Positions 25,264-33,875 of a stretch of DNA of 44,217 nucleotides are shown in pieces. Origin of the DNA: Acidimicrobiales bacterium (GTDB taxonomy: Bacteria > Actinomycetota > Acidimicrobiia > Acidimicrobiales > Aldehydirespiratoraceae); the NCBI GenBank assembly GCA_029263215.1, contig JAJCXY010000030.1, positions 1-44,217 of the forward strand. The letters run 5' to 3'. Position 1 is the stretch's first letter; every line of letters begins with the position of its first letter. The notes beneath the pieces are model-generated. The model did not search any database. It saw only the letters and a program-made list of their open reading frames with translations, and was not told the origin of the DNA. A program made the translations under genes and the position numbers.

Positions 25264-26067
25264 ATGGAGATCATGCCGACTGCGGTGAAGGTCGCGGCCA
25301 GAGCTGTTGACGCCGTGCGCCGGCCCGTGGACGGCCTCGTGGTGTTGATCTACCACCGCGTCGGTGCCTTGACCGGTGTGAGGGTCGATTTGCCGGTCCC
25401 GAGCTTCGACGCCCAGATGGAGTTGTTGGCCAACGCCGGCGGCGTACTTCGCCTCGACGACGCCATTGCTCGACTTCGGACGGGTGAGGATCTGTCCGGT
25501 CATACGGTCGTGACCTTCGATGACGGCACAGCAGACTTCGTCGACAAGGCCATGCCGGTTCTCGTTCGCCATGGCATTCCCGCCACCCTCTATGTGGCGA
25601 CCCGCCATATAGAGGAGTCGCTCGACTTCCCCGACGCGGGCAGGCCCGCATCGTGGCTCGGTCTTGCCGCGGCGGCGGCCACCGGTCATGTGACCATCGG
25701 AAGCCACACCCATTCTCACGCACTGCTCGATCGCCTGGCGCCTTCGGATGTCGAAGACGAACTCGACCGCTCGATCGGCCTGATCGGAGACCGGCTCGGC
25801 CTCGAAGCCAAGCACTTCGCGTACCCCAAGGCCCTGGCGCCCACCCCGATCGCCGACCGAGCGGTTCGTCGACGTTTCGCTTCGGCCGCGCTGGCAGGGA
25901 CTCGCGCCAATCCCGTCGGAAGCGATGTTCACCTACTGCGGCGAAGCCCGATTCAGACAACTGACGGCGAGAGATGGTTCCGCCAGAAGCTCACCGGTGG
26001 GCTGGGCTTCGAGGACGATCTCCGACAATTCGCCAACCGGCGGCGGTACCAGGGGGCGTCGGCATGA
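25264..26067 (+). CDS. Polysaccharide deacetylase (NodB/CE4 family)
   Basis: A 267-residue CE4-type enzyme. The N-terminus reaches VVLIYHRVG (26-34); the catalytic motifs are VVTFDDGT (82-89), with the base and metal Asp, and GSHTHSH (145-151), which supplies the metal His residues. FAYPKA (about 189-194) fits the third motif, and a substrate-side Arg/Trp region follows. The family removes N- or O-acetyl groups from polysaccharides. There is no signal peptide, so it probably acts on a cytoplasmic lipid-linked glycan or on a sugar nucleotide-linked product rather than outside. ATG at 25264 (or 25273) starts it. The 3' end overlaps the next gene by ATGA. Confidence 0.88.
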   Translation: MEIMPTAVKVAARAVDAVRRPVDGLVVLIYHRVGALTGVRVDLPVPSFDAQMELLANAGGVLRLDDAIARLRTGEDLSGHTVVTFDDGTADFVDKAMPVLVRHGIPATLYVATRHIEESLDFPDAGRPASWLGLAAAAATGHVTIGSHTHSHALLDRLAPSDVEDELDRSIGLIGDRLGLEAKHFAYPKALAPTPIADRAVRRRFASAALAGTRANPVGSDVHLLRRSPIQTTDGERWFRQKLTGGLGFEDDLRQFANRRRYQGASA

Positions 26068-27245
26068 CCCGACAGAGGCTGGTCCACCTGACCACCACCG
26101 ACATGAGCCTCGACTGGTTGCTGCGGCCCCAGCTGCTTGCCTTCCAGGAGTCGGGCTTCGAGGTGATCGCCATGTCCGCTCCGGGCCCGCATGTCGCGTC
26201 GCTGGAGGCGGCCGGGATCACCCATTGCGCGATTCCGGCCCTGTCGCGCTCAATGGCACCCGGCAACGATCTCAAGGCCTTCGGCCAGCTGTACCGAGCT
26301 TTCCGCCGGCTGCGACCCACGATTGTTCACACCCACAACCCGAAGCCGGGTGTGCTCGGGAGGATCGCCGCGCGCGCCGCCGGTGTGCCGGTGGTCGTCA
26401 ACACCGTGCACGGTCTCTATGCCCTTCCCGAGGATCGCCTCACGAAGAGGGTGATGGTTTATGGGGCGGAGCGCGTGGCCGCCGCATGCTCAGATCTTGA
26501 GCTGCTGCAGAACCCCGAGGATCTCCCTGTTCTGCGCCGCCTGGGTGTTCCCCACGATCGTCTCACTGTTCTCGGCAACGGCATCGACCTCCGCCGCTTC
26601 GACCCCACCGCACGCGATCCGGCGACGCGCCAGAGGCTCCGAGATGAGCTGGGCATAGCGCCGCACACGGTGGTGATAGGAGCGGTCGGGCGCCTGGTTT
26701 GGGAGAAGGGTTATCGGGCTGTCTTCGAAGCCGCCCGGCGGATGACCAACGCCGACTGTGCATTTGTGGTGGTGGGACCCTCGGAGCCGGACAAGGCGGG
26801 GGCACTCACGGAGTCCGATCGTGAAGCCGCTGAGTCGATGGGTGTTCGGTTCCTCGGGGCTCGCCTCGACATGGTCGACGTCTACTCGATGTTCGATGTG
26901 TATGTCCTGGGCTCCCATCGCGAGGGATACCCGCGATCAGCCATGGAAGCGTCGGCGATGGGGCTGCCGGTCGTGGCCACCGATATCCGGGGGTGTCGCC
27001 AGGTTGTCGTCGACGGCGCCACTGGTAGTCTCGTGCCGGTGGACGACGCCGATCGGTTGACGAGGGCGCTGAGCCGCCTCGTGGAGAGCTCGGAGCTCCG
27101 TGAGCGTCAGGGGCAGGCCGCCCGTGAACGGGCTCTCCGCCACTTCGACGACCGCACCGTGGTGAACACCACGCTTCGCGCCTACGACCGCTTGCTCTCG
27201 ACCCGCGACTATGAAGCGGTTGCGGCTCCCTCGGCCTCCGCATAG
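26064..27245 (+). CDS. GT4-like glycosyltransferase
   Basis: A 393-residue GT-B enzyme. Key parts are VHLTTTDMSLDWLLRPQLLAFQ, PTIVHTHNPKPGVLGRIAARAAGVPVVVNTVHG, the donor-domain start IGAVGRLVWEKGYRAVFEAA, and HREGYPRSAMEASAMGLPVVATDIRGCRQVVVDGATG with the E-x7-E motif of GT4 enzymes. The acceptor-side YxxP/HNPKPG block resembles enzymes acting on N,N'-diacetylbacillosamine-linked intermediates such as PglA, which would fit the context but is only suggestive. ATG at 26064 overlaps the deacetylase TGA. Its last 37 nt overlap the convergent GT4 gene at 27209. Confidence 0.9.
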   Translation: MTRQRLVHLTTTDMSLDWLLRPQLLAFQESGFEVIAMSAPGPHVASLEAAGITHCAIPALSRSMAPGNDLKAFGQLYRAFRRLRPTIVHTHNPKPGVLGRIAARAAGVPVVVNTVHGLYALPEDRLTKRVMVYGAERVAAACSDLELLQNPEDLPVLRRLGVPHDRLTVLGNGIDLRRFDPTARDPATRQRLRDELGIAPHTVVIGAVGRLVWEKGYRAVFEAARRMTNADCAFVVVGPSEPDKAGALTESDREAAESMGVRFLGARLDMVDVYSMFDVYVLGSHREGYPRSAMEASAMGLPVVATDIRGCRQVVVDGATGSLVPVDDADRLTRALSRLVESSELRERQGQAARERALRHFDDRTVVNTTLRAYDRLLSTRDYEAVAAPSASA

Positions 27246-28324
27246 ATCTCGTTGATCTCTTCGATCGCCCGTTCGATCGAGAATCTCTCGGCTTCCATTT
27301 CAGCCTGTTTCGCGTAGGCCGCCCGGGTGGCGGTATCTCTCGCGAGTTCGACATGGCTCGCGGCCAACGCCGTCGGGTCGTCGATCGGGCTCAAGATCCC
27401 AGCGCCACCAACCGCATCGGCGGTGCCTCCGGCGTCGGTGGCCGCTATGGGCACTCCCAAAGCGAGTGCCTCCATGATCGCCACCGGAAGACCTTCATGG
27501 CGTGAGCTGAGCGTGAGCAGGTCGGCGCCACTCACCACCCGGGGCGCATCATCGCGGTAGCCGAGCACGTGGAACCGCTCCTCGATGTCGGCTGCTTCGA
27601 CCCATCGGTCGAGATCGTCGGCCAGGGGACCCTGCCCGACGAGGACGTAGCGGAGGTGCGGTTCCTCGGCGAGCGCCAGGCCTGCGGCCTCGACGAGCAT
27701 GTGGAGTGCCTTCTCACGACGAAGGTTGGCGACACAGACGACCACGACGTCGTCTTCCTGAGCACCGAGTTCTTCGCGAACCGATTCCCGATCTGCAGCG
27801 GCACGGACGGCGGCGAGGTTGATGCCGTGCACCACGGTGCGGGCTTGACCCCGCGACGCTCCCCGGATGGTGGACAGCACGTCGTCACTCACCGCGATTG
27901 TTGCCGTCTCCAGCCTGATCGTGAGCCGATTGGCGAGCCGGGTGAGCCGATGGTGACGAGGCCAGCGGTTGTGCTCCGTGCCGATAAGCCGCGGTCGGGA
28001 TCGCCGGGGGAGGGTCTGAACGACGAGGCGGGTGACGGCGGCGACGGCCGGCGAGTGAACGTGCACGATGGTGGTGGGGTCGGTGTGGAGCAGGCGACGC
28101 AGCCGTGTCACCCATCCGAGGCGGGTGCCCCGCCGCGCGTCGAGACAGGTCACCTCGATACCGGCAGCTTCGAGCTCGGCGACGAGGTGATTCTTGTGAG
28201 CGAGTAGGTGGACGACATCGTGGGTCGTGCCGGATCGGTCGGAGGTGACGTGGCCGGCGATGAGGCGCTCAGCTCCCCCTGGTCCGAGGCCCTTGACGAT
28301 ATGGCGCACCCGACGTTCGCTCAC
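27209..28324 (-). CDS. GT4-like glycosyltransferase
   Basis: A 371-residue GT-B enzyme: VRHIVKGLGPGGAERLI (about 6-22, the GGAE acceptor loop), TIVHVHSPAVAAVTRLV, RLIGTEHNRW, VVVVCVANLRREKALHMLVEAAGLAL, LRYVLVGQGPLADDL, and SSRHEGLPVAIMEALALGVPIAATDAGGTADAV with the classic E-x7-E donor motif (HEGLPVAIMEALALG). GTG at 28324 overlaps the aminotransferase TGA (GTGA), so it is coupled to that gene. A far longer reading frame continues upstream across the aminotransferase gene in another frame and was rejected. The C-terminus overlaps the convergent GT4 gene by 37 nt. Confidence 0.9.
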   Translation of the reverse strand: MSERRVRHIVKGLGPGGAERLIAGHVTSDRSGTTHDVVHLLAHKNHLVAELEAAGIEVTCLDARRGTRLGWVTRLRRLLHTDPTTIVHVHSPAVAAVTRLVVQTLPRRSRPRLIGTEHNRWPRHHRLTRLANRLTIRLETATIAVSDDVLSTIRGASRGQARTVVHGINLAAVRAAADRESVREELGAQEDDVVVVCVANLRREKALHMLVEAAGLALAEEPHLRYVLVGQGPLADDLDRWVEAADIEERFHVLGYRDDAPRVVSGADLLTLSSRHEGLPVAIMEALALGVPIAATDAGGTADAVGGAGILSPIDDPTALAASHVELARDTATRAAYAKQAEMEAERFSIERAIEEINEIYAEAEGAATAS

Positions 28325-29445
28325 TTCGACAGGGCGTCGGTGGCCGCGCCGATCACCCGTTGGAGGTCGAGGTCGCTCATCGATGATCCCGATGGCAGAC
28401 ATACGCCGCGGGCGAATGCATCGGCGGAGACCGAGCCGCCGAGGACGGTGGCATCGGCGTACAGGGGTTGGAGGTGCATGGGTTTCCACGCCGGGCGCGC
28501 CTCGGCATCGACGGCATCGAGGGTCGCGATGAGGCCGGCCGAGTCGACCGCTGCGTCGTCGCCCAGAACCAGCACGGTGAGCCAGTGATTGGGCACACCG
28601 CGAGCGTCGATCGGATTGAACCCGACTCCCGGGAGTGGTGCGAGTGCGTCCTCGTAGGCCGCCCTGATCTCGGCGCGACGAGCCAGCATTGAGGAGAGGC
28701 GCTGGACCTGGCCCCGTCCGATGGCAGCCAAGGGGTTGCTGAGCCGGTAATTGAATCCGAGATCGCGGTGCTCGTAGTGGAGGGTGGGCTCGCGGGCCTG
28801 GGTGGCCAGATGCCGAGCTCGTTCGACGACTTCGGCATCGTCGGAGACCAGCATTCCCCCGCCCCCGGTGGTCATCACCTTGTTGCCGTTGAAGGAGAAC
28901 ACGCCGATGTCGCCGAATGAGCCTGCCGCGCGGCCTTCCCAGGTCGAACCCACCGCTTCGGCCGCATCCTCGATCAGGGGGACACCATGTTGGTCGCATG
29001 CCTCGCGAATCGGCCCGTGATCTGCGCACTGGCCGTAGAGGTCGACGGTCATCACCGCTCCAACCCGACGGCCTGAGGAAGAGGCGCGCTCGAGGGCCTC
29101 GGCCACGAGATCGGGGTCGGCGTTCCAGGTGTCGGGCTCGCTGTCGACGAAGATCGGCTCGGCCCCGCAGTAGCGAACGGCGTTGGCGCTGGCCGCGAAG
29201 GTGAAGGTGGGAACCACCACGAGATCTCCGGCCTTCACCCCACTGAGCAGGAGGGCCAGGTGGAGTCCCGCGGTGCCGCTGGAGAGTCCCACGGCGTTGC
29301 CTATGCCCTGTCGTTTCGCGAATTCGCACTCGAACGCGGTGAGGTCGGGACCAACCGGAGCGACCCAGTTGGCGTCGAACGCGCCGAGGAGGAGTTGCCT
29401 CTCGACTTCGGTCATATCCGGTGGTGACAAATAGATCTTGCCCAT
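28321..29445 (-). CDS. DegT/DnrJ/EryC1/StrS-family PLP aminotransferase (PglE-like)
   Basis: A 374-residue PLP enzyme. Family features: IYLSPPDMTEVERQ at the N-terminus, GLSSGTAGLHLAL (53-65), VPTFTFAASANAV, DLYGQCAD, IEDAAEAVGS, and FSFNGNKVMTTGGGGML with the Schiff-base Lys, then GFNYRLSNPLAAIGRGQ and HWLTVLVLG. The C-terminal QPLY and CLPSGSSMSD match the sugar 4-aminotransferases such as PglE. It would add the 4-amino group from Glu to a 4-keto-6-deoxy sugar produced by the WbpM/PglF-like enzyme. ATG at 29445 is preceded by GAAGGA, and a perfect palindrome lies 20 nt further upstream. It leads a two-gene operon with the GT4 gene. Confidence 0.93.
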   Translation of the reverse strand: MGKIYLSPPDMTEVERQLLLGAFDANWVAPVGPDLTAFECEFAKRQGIGNAVGLSSGTAGLHLALLLSGVKAGDLVVVPTFTFAASANAVRYCGAEPIFVDSEPDTWNADPDLVAEALERASSSGRRVGAVMTVDLYGQCADHGPIREACDQHGVPLIEDAAEAVGSTWEGRAAGSFGDIGVFSFNGNKVMTTGGGGMLVSDDAEVVERARHLATQAREPTLHYEHRDLGFNYRLSNPLAAIGRGQVQRLSSMLARRAEIRAAYEDALAPLPGVGFNPIDARGVPNHWLTVLVLGDDAAVDSAGLIATLDAVDAEARPAWKPMHLQPLYADATVLGGSVSADAFARGVCLPSGSSMSDLDLQRVIGAATDALSK

Positions 29446-29464
29446 TGGGTCCTTCGGCTCATTA

Positions 29465-29484
29465 CATCGGCATCGATGCCGATG
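29465..29484. promoter_or_regulatory. Perfect 20-bp palindrome in the divergent aminotransferase/BY-kinase promoter region
   Basis: CATCGGCATCGATGCCGATG reads identically on both strands. It lies between the divergent aminotransferase gene (starts 29445, minus) and BY-kinase gene (starts near 29552-29570, plus), directly before a TAATGA on the aminotransferase side. A perfect 10-bp half-site without spacer fits a dimeric regulator operator. A second shorter palindrome, AGCACGTGCT, is at 29500-29509. Confidence 0.5.
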
Positions 29485-29569
29485 AGAAAGCGTCGCACAA
29501 GCACGTGCTCATCTGGCGTCTTCGGAGGGAGATGTCAGCGAGCCTCGAGGGGTGGGCGAAACACCGCTG

Positions 29570-31318
29570 ATGGAACCGCAGTATCTGATACGAACACTTC
29601 GGCGCCGTTGGCGACCGATCGTACTTCTTGCCACCGTTGGCGCGGGGCTTGGTGCTGCGAGCGCGGCCGTGGCCGAGGACGCGGCCCCCGAAGCCGTCCC
29701 TGTAGTGCACTACGACGCATGCCACACCTTGCTGGTCGACGGTGCCATACCGGGCGACGTGGCCCAGTGGGACGTTCGCAATCTGGCCCAACTGGCCGAG
29801 CGTGTCACCCAGGGGGCAATCCCTCGATCGGTGGCCGCGGCCGTGGGCACCGACTCCACCGATGTCTCCACTCGGGTGCGCGTCGGCGTGCGCAACGATG
29901 TGCAGAGCCTGGCCATCTGCACCGTCGGGGACACTCCGACCGAGGTCGAGCTGCTGGCCGACCAGTTCGCCGCGGAACTCATCCTGGCGCTCGAGGCCGA
30001 TGCTGAGGAGTTCTACTTCGACAGCCTGGAGAGTGCCCGCACCCGAATCGACGACGCGCTGGTCTGTACCGAAACCGCGGCGGCAAGCATCGAATCTGCT
30101 CTCACCGTCGATGCTCTCGGCGATATCGGCGGATTCGAACAACAGTCGAACCTGTGCCAACTCCAGTTGGTTCAGGCCCGAACCAGCGAAATCAACATCC
30201 AGTCGGGCGGCATCCCCGTCGTTCCTCTCGAGACGCTCGAGAGTGCCGAGGCGGTGGAGATCTCGCCGAAGACCTACAGCAGCCGTCTCCGTGAAGCTGC
30301 CGCGGGCGCCAATGTCGCGGTCGGTGTGGGAAGCACGATCGGATCCACCTCGTCGGGTTCTGCCACGGGCAGAGCCGAAGCGCCGATCCCCGAGGGGCCG
30401 CTGGCCCGCGCTGTAGCGGGCCTCGTGTTCGGCGCTGGTCTCGGTCTGGCCTGGATGCAGTTCACCGAGCATCTCGATTCGCGTCTTCGCCGTAAGGATG
30501 ACGTCGAAGCCACCCTCGACCTGCCTGTCCTCGCCGAGATTCCTCCCTTGAGCCGGCGTGATCGGAAGAGCACTCGCCTGGTTGCGGTGGCCGAACCCAG
30601 GTCCCGGTCCGCCGAATCGTTTCGCGCTCTGCGGTCTGCCCTGGACTACGCCCGACTCGTGGATACCGAACAGGGTCGGGCCCAGCCCGGTGCTCAGATC
30701 GTGATGGTCACATCGGGCGGGCCGAGTGAGGGCAAGACCACTACCCTCGCCAACCTCGCGGCTGTGATGTCGGAAGGGGATCGGCGGGTCCTCGCGGTCA
30801 ACTGCGACTTCCGTCGACCGCGGCTTCACCGTTACCTGGGCGGACCTACCGAGGCCCAGCGCCTCAACGTCACCGATGTTCCCGGCGTTCAGATGGTCAC
30901 CCAGGTGACCCCCAACGACGCCGACTCCAGTCCCAGCGATGTGGTGGCCGCCCAACGCAGGCTGGTCAACCGGGCCCGCGAGTACTTCGATGTCATCCTT
31001 CTCGACACGGCACCGATCCTCACCACCAACGACGCGGCCGAGTTGCTCACCGTCGTCGATCATGTGGTGTTGGTTGTCAGCGCCGGTCAGACCAAAGCCG
31101 ATGCTGCGGCCAGGGCGATCGAGCTGCTCGAACGACGCGGTCGGCCTCCGCTCGGAGTGGCACTCATCGGAGCACGCGATGTGCCCAACTCTTCGGAGTA
31201 CTACTACAGCGACGACGACCCATATCTCGTGCGGAACAAGCGCCGAGGCCGCAAGGACCTGTCCCTCGACACCGAACAGGGCAGTTCGGAAGCCGTCGAG
31301 GTTCAGGCCGGTCGGTGA
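29570..31318 (+). CDS. Wzz/Wzc-like chain-length determinant with fused BY-kinase domain
   Basis: A 582-residue membrane protein combining a polysaccharide co-polymerase and a bacterial tyrosine-kinase domain. Membrane helices are about 17-35 and 280-297, with an extracytoplasmic region between that is smaller and Cys-containing (C51, C117, C166, C196). The cytoplasmic part holds VTSGGPSEGKTTT (Walker A, about 380-392), LAVNCDFRRPR (Walker A', about 408-418), DVILLDTAP (Walker B), and a Tyr cluster SEYYYSDDDPY near the end, the usual autophosphorylation region. It would set chain length or control export of the glycan. ATG at 29570 was chosen; GTG at 29552 would add six residues. It overlaps the polymerase-like gene by GTGA, so both are coupled. 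Confidence 0.9.
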   Translation: MEPQYLIRTLRRRWRPIVLLATVGAGLGAASAAVAEDAAPEAVPVVHYDACHTLLVDGAIPGDVAQWDVRNLAQLAERVTQGAIPRSVAAAVGTDSTDVSTRVRVGVRNDVQSLAICTVGDTPTEVELLADQFAAELILALEADAEEFYFDSLESARTRIDDALVCTETAAASIESALTVDALGDIGGFEQQSNLCQLQLVQARTSEINIQSGGIPVVPLETLESAEAVEISPKTYSSRLREAAAGANVAVGVGSTIGSTSSGSATGRAEAPIPEGPLARAVAGLVFGAGLGLAWMQFTEHLDSRLRRKDDVEATLDLPVLAEIPPLSRRDRKSTRLVAVAEPRSRSAESFRALRSALDYARLVDTEQGRAQPGAQIVMVTSGGPSEGKTTTLANLAAVMSEGDRRVLAVNCDFRRPRLHRYLGGPTEAQRLNVTDVPGVQMVTQVTPNDADSSPSDVVAAQRRLVNRAREYFDVILLDTAPILTTNDAAELLTVVDHVVLVVSAGQTKADAAARAIELLERRGRPPLGVALIGARDVPNSSEYYYSDDDPYLVRNKRRGRKDLSLDTEQGSSEAVEVQAGR

Positions 31319-32691
31319 CCCAGATGGTCGTCGCCGCGACGGGTGTGTCCTCGGGGTCGATCTTCGATCGTCCCAGCTCGCGAAGAGCGCAAGAACACGG
31401 ACCGCGACTGGGCTGGGCTTCCTGGGCCGGCTGGGGGGCGTGTCTGCTGGGTATCGCCGCGCTCGCGGTCGGGGCGACAATCGGGCACGCTTCCATCCTC
31501 GGGACCTTTGTGGCCCTGGGTGTCGTGGCACTGTCGGTCCCGCTGTTTCGACGGATCGGGCGACTCGCCCCCGACATCGAGTTGGCGGGGCTCCTGCGAA
31601 TGGCATTGGGCCTCAAGTTCCTGGCCACACTTCCGCGTTTCGCCACTCGCCAGGACAGCGTCGACTACCACCGGGCGGGGAGCACTCTCGCCGACAGTTT
31701 CAGGTCCCTTGATTTCGTGGTGGACCCCGGTCGGGCGGTGCCGGGAACCGGATCGGTCCGCTACATCACCGGCCTGGTCGAGGTGTTCACCTTCGAAGAT
31801 GAGTTCGCGACCTTCCTGGTGTTCTCGATGCTCGGCTTCGCGGGCCTGATGCTCTTCATCCAGGCATTCATCGTTGCCCTTCCCGGGATCGACCCGCTGC
31901 GTTACATCGCCCTCCTACTCTTTTGGCCCACACTCATCTATTGGCCCTCCAGCATCGGCAAGGACGCGGTGATGCTGTTGGCGTTGGCCGGTGCCGCCTT
32001 GGGAGTGGCGCGCCTTCTTCACGGTCGACTGATCGGGTTTGCGTGGCTGGCCGCGGGACTCGGACTGAGCGCACTCGTCCGGCCCCATGTTGCGCTCATC
32101 GCGGTCACCGCGGCAATTGCTGCGGTGATCCTTCGCTCATCGTCCGGTGGTTCATCGGGTTTGTTGCTGAGGCTGTCGGTCATCTCCGCACTCGTATTCG
32201 GGGGAGCCATCGCCGCCGATGCGGTTGAGGCGATCTTCGACATCGACGGCCTCAATCCGACCGGGCTTGCTGCGGCGCTCGACCTCGCCAACCTTCGTTC
32301 TGCTCAAGGAGGATCCGCGTTTGTGGCGGCCCGGATCGAGGGCCCGCTCGACATGCCCTGGGGATTCGTAACCGTTCTCTTTCGGCCCTTCCCCCACGAG
32401 GCCAACAGCGTGCCGACGATGATCACCGCGATCGAGGGTCTCGTGCTTGCTGTGCTGCTCGTGGCCGCGCTGCCGCGAGTGGCCGCCGGTGTCCGGTATC
32501 TCCGAACGGAGGCCTATGTCGGCTACGCCGTGGCCTTCACGACGGTGTTCGTCTACCTCTTCTCAGCACTCGGAAATTTCGGGATTCTCGCCCGACAGAG
32601 GTCGATGGCGATTCCCCTGGTGCTGGTCCTGGTGGCCCTGCCCACGGCGCGGGAACGGGTTCGTCGCGGCCGACTCGGAGTTGAACGATGA
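31315..32691 (+). CDS. Polytopic membrane protein, candidate glycan polymerase
   Basis: A 458-residue protein with roughly ten to twelve hydrophobic segments, starting with a Ser/Arg-rich cytoplasmic N-terminus. Landmarks include LLFWPTLIYWPSSIGKDAVMLLALAG (about 202-228), LSALVRPHVALIA, VLFRPFPHEANSV (about 351-363) and SALGNFGILARQRSMAIPL near the C-terminus. Charged and aromatic patches between helices are common in Wzy-type O-antigen or exopolysaccharide polymerases, but I do not recognise a defined family, so polymerase is inferred from topology and position between a BY-kinase and the locus end. GTG at 31315 overlaps the BY-kinase TGA, and its TGA overlaps the ATG of the PqqD-kinase gene, so three genes form a coupled unit. 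Confidence 0.75.
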   Translation: MTQMVVAATGVSSGSIFDRPSSRRAQEHGPRLGWASWAGWGACLLGIAALAVGATIGHASILGTFVALGVVALSVPLFRRIGRLAPDIELAGLLRMALGLKFLATLPRFATRQDSVDYHRAGSTLADSFRSLDFVVDPGRAVPGTGSVRYITGLVEVFTFEDEFATFLVFSMLGFAGLMLFIQAFIVALPGIDPLRYIALLLFWPTLIYWPSSIGKDAVMLLALAGAALGVARLLHGRLIGFAWLAAGLGLSALVRPHVALIAVTAAIAAVILRSSSGGSSGLLLRLSVISALVFGGAIAADAVEAIFDIDGLNPTGLAAALDLANLRSAQGGSAFVAARIEGPLDMPWGFVTVLFRPFPHEANSVPTMITAIEGLVLAVLLVAALPRVAAGVRYLRTEAYVGYAVAFTTVFVYLFSALGNFGILARQRSMAIPLVLVLVALPTARERVRRGRLGVER

Positions 32692-33860
32692 CAGACGGTT
32701 CGCCCATCGTCGCGCCTCGCCCTCATCCGCTGGTTTTCCAGGGCGAGGTAGGTGGGCGTCGCGTCCTGTTCAACAACCGAGACCGCCGTCTCCATGTTCT
32801 CAACGGGAGTGCAGAGGCGATCTGGGACGGCCTTGGAGACGCGAAGACCGTCGGAGAGTTGACATCAGATCTGTCTGAGGCGTTCGGGATCGAGCCGGCA
32901 GTGGTGGGCCCCGACGTCGAGCGCATAATCGATCAGTTTCGGACCGACGGACTCGTCGACTCCGAAGCGCGTTCGGCCTCACCCTCGGTGCGTGCGAGTG
33001 CCGGGCGATCGCGGTTCACCGAGGATGCCGGCTTTCGAATCAAGGCCCTCGATTCCGTCGTGTCGATCAGCAGCGCCGACGACGATGTCTCGGTTGCCCT
33101 GGCCCAGGTACTGGCCCCGTTGGCCACCGATGAGCCGGCCTCCGAGTCGATCGAAGTCGCTGACGCACTCGATGGCCACTGGACGATAAAACAATCCGAT
33201 GCCGAGCCTGTGGTGGTCGGGTCGCGCTTGGCCGCGGTTCTTCGTGCGATTGCCGAGGTCAACAATCTCGCGGTCGCGTCGGTGCCCGACGAGCTCGTGT
33301 TCCACGCTGGCGCGGTGGCGGGCAACGAGGGTGTGGCCCTCCTGCCGGCAGCATCGAATCATGGCAAATCGACCCTTACCACCGCGCTGGTGGCCGCCGG
33401 ATTCGACTATCTCAGCGATGAGGCGGCAGTGGTCGGGTCCGACCTGATCTGTCGCCCGTTCCCGAAGTCGATCGCCCTCGACCCCGGGTCGTTCCCGCTC
33501 TTCGCTGATCTAGCACCGCCCGCGGGCGATGGACTGATCGCTGCGCTCCGGGGTCGGGAATGGCATGTGGATCCTGCTCGCGTCGGTCGAGTCGGTGTAC
33601 CCGGGCCGGTCCGCGTGATCGTGTGCCCCCACTGGCGGGCCGGGTCGGCCACCAGGGTGAGTCGATGCCCGTCCACTGAGGCACTGCACCTCTTGATCGG
33701 TGAAGCCTTCGACTTCAGTACCGGTGGTCAGGCCGTGTTCGCCCGGCTCGGGCGGCTGGTGGACGCGGTGCCGGTGTATCGCCTCGGATACAGCAATCTC
33801 AGCGAGGCGGTCGACGCCGTGGGTGCTCTCCTCGGCGACCCCAACTCGATTCCGGCCTGA
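32688..33860 (+). CDS. PqqD-like domain fused to HPr-kinase-like (HprK-rel-A type) domain
   Basis: A 390-residue fusion. Residues about 15-90 resemble PqqD: VLFNNRDRRLHVLNGSAEAIWDGLG then TVGELTSDLSEAFGIEP and VERIIDQFRTDGLV, a winged-helix peptide-binding fold. Residues about 195-390 resemble the HPr-kinase/PEP-carboxykinase P-loop family: VFHAGAVAGNEG (204-215), LLPAASNHGKSTLTTALVAAGFDYLSDEAAVVGSD (218-252) with Walker A (S)NHGKST and the Asp-Glu pair, and CRPFPKSIALDPGSF. The middle (about 100-195) is of unknown fold. PqqD and HprK-like proteins occur as separate partners in the exopolysaccharide-linked HPr-rel-A system; here they are one chain. The ATG at 32688 overlaps the polymerase-like TGA. 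Substrate is unknown; a phosphotransfer role on a protein or peptide is inferred. Confidence 0.8.
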   Translation: MTDGSPIVAPRPHPLVFQGEVGGRRVLFNNRDRRLHVLNGSAEAIWDGLGDAKTVGELTSDLSEAFGIEPAVVGPDVERIIDQFRTDGLVDSEARSASPSVRASAGRSRFTEDAGFRIKALDSVVSISSADDDVSVALAQVLAPLATDEPASESIEVADALDGHWTIKQSDAEPVVVGSRLAAVLRAIAEVNNLAVASVPDELVFHAGAVAGNEGVALLPAASNHGKSTLTTALVAAGFDYLSDEAAVVGSDLICRPFPKSIALDPGSFPLFADLAPPAGDGLIAALRGREWHVDPARVGRVGVPGPVRVIVCPHWRAGSATRVSRCPSTEALHLLIGEAFDFSTGGQAVFARLGRLVDAVPVYRLGYSNLSEAVDAVGALLGDPNSIPA

Positions 33861-33875
33861 GCGCCGCGACTCGAC

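Noticed and set aside
27209-29329. A 706-codon minus-strand frame covering the GT4 gene and most of the aminotransferase gene
   Set aside because: Only the last 371 codons are a glycosyltransferase. The rest is an Arg/Gly-rich reading of the aminotransferase gene in another frame. The GTGA overlap at 28321-28324 gives the real start.
29462-31606. A 714-codon minus-strand frame opposite the BY-kinase gene
   Set aside because: Antisense to Walker motifs and other conserved parts; low-complexity His/Arg/Gly composition.
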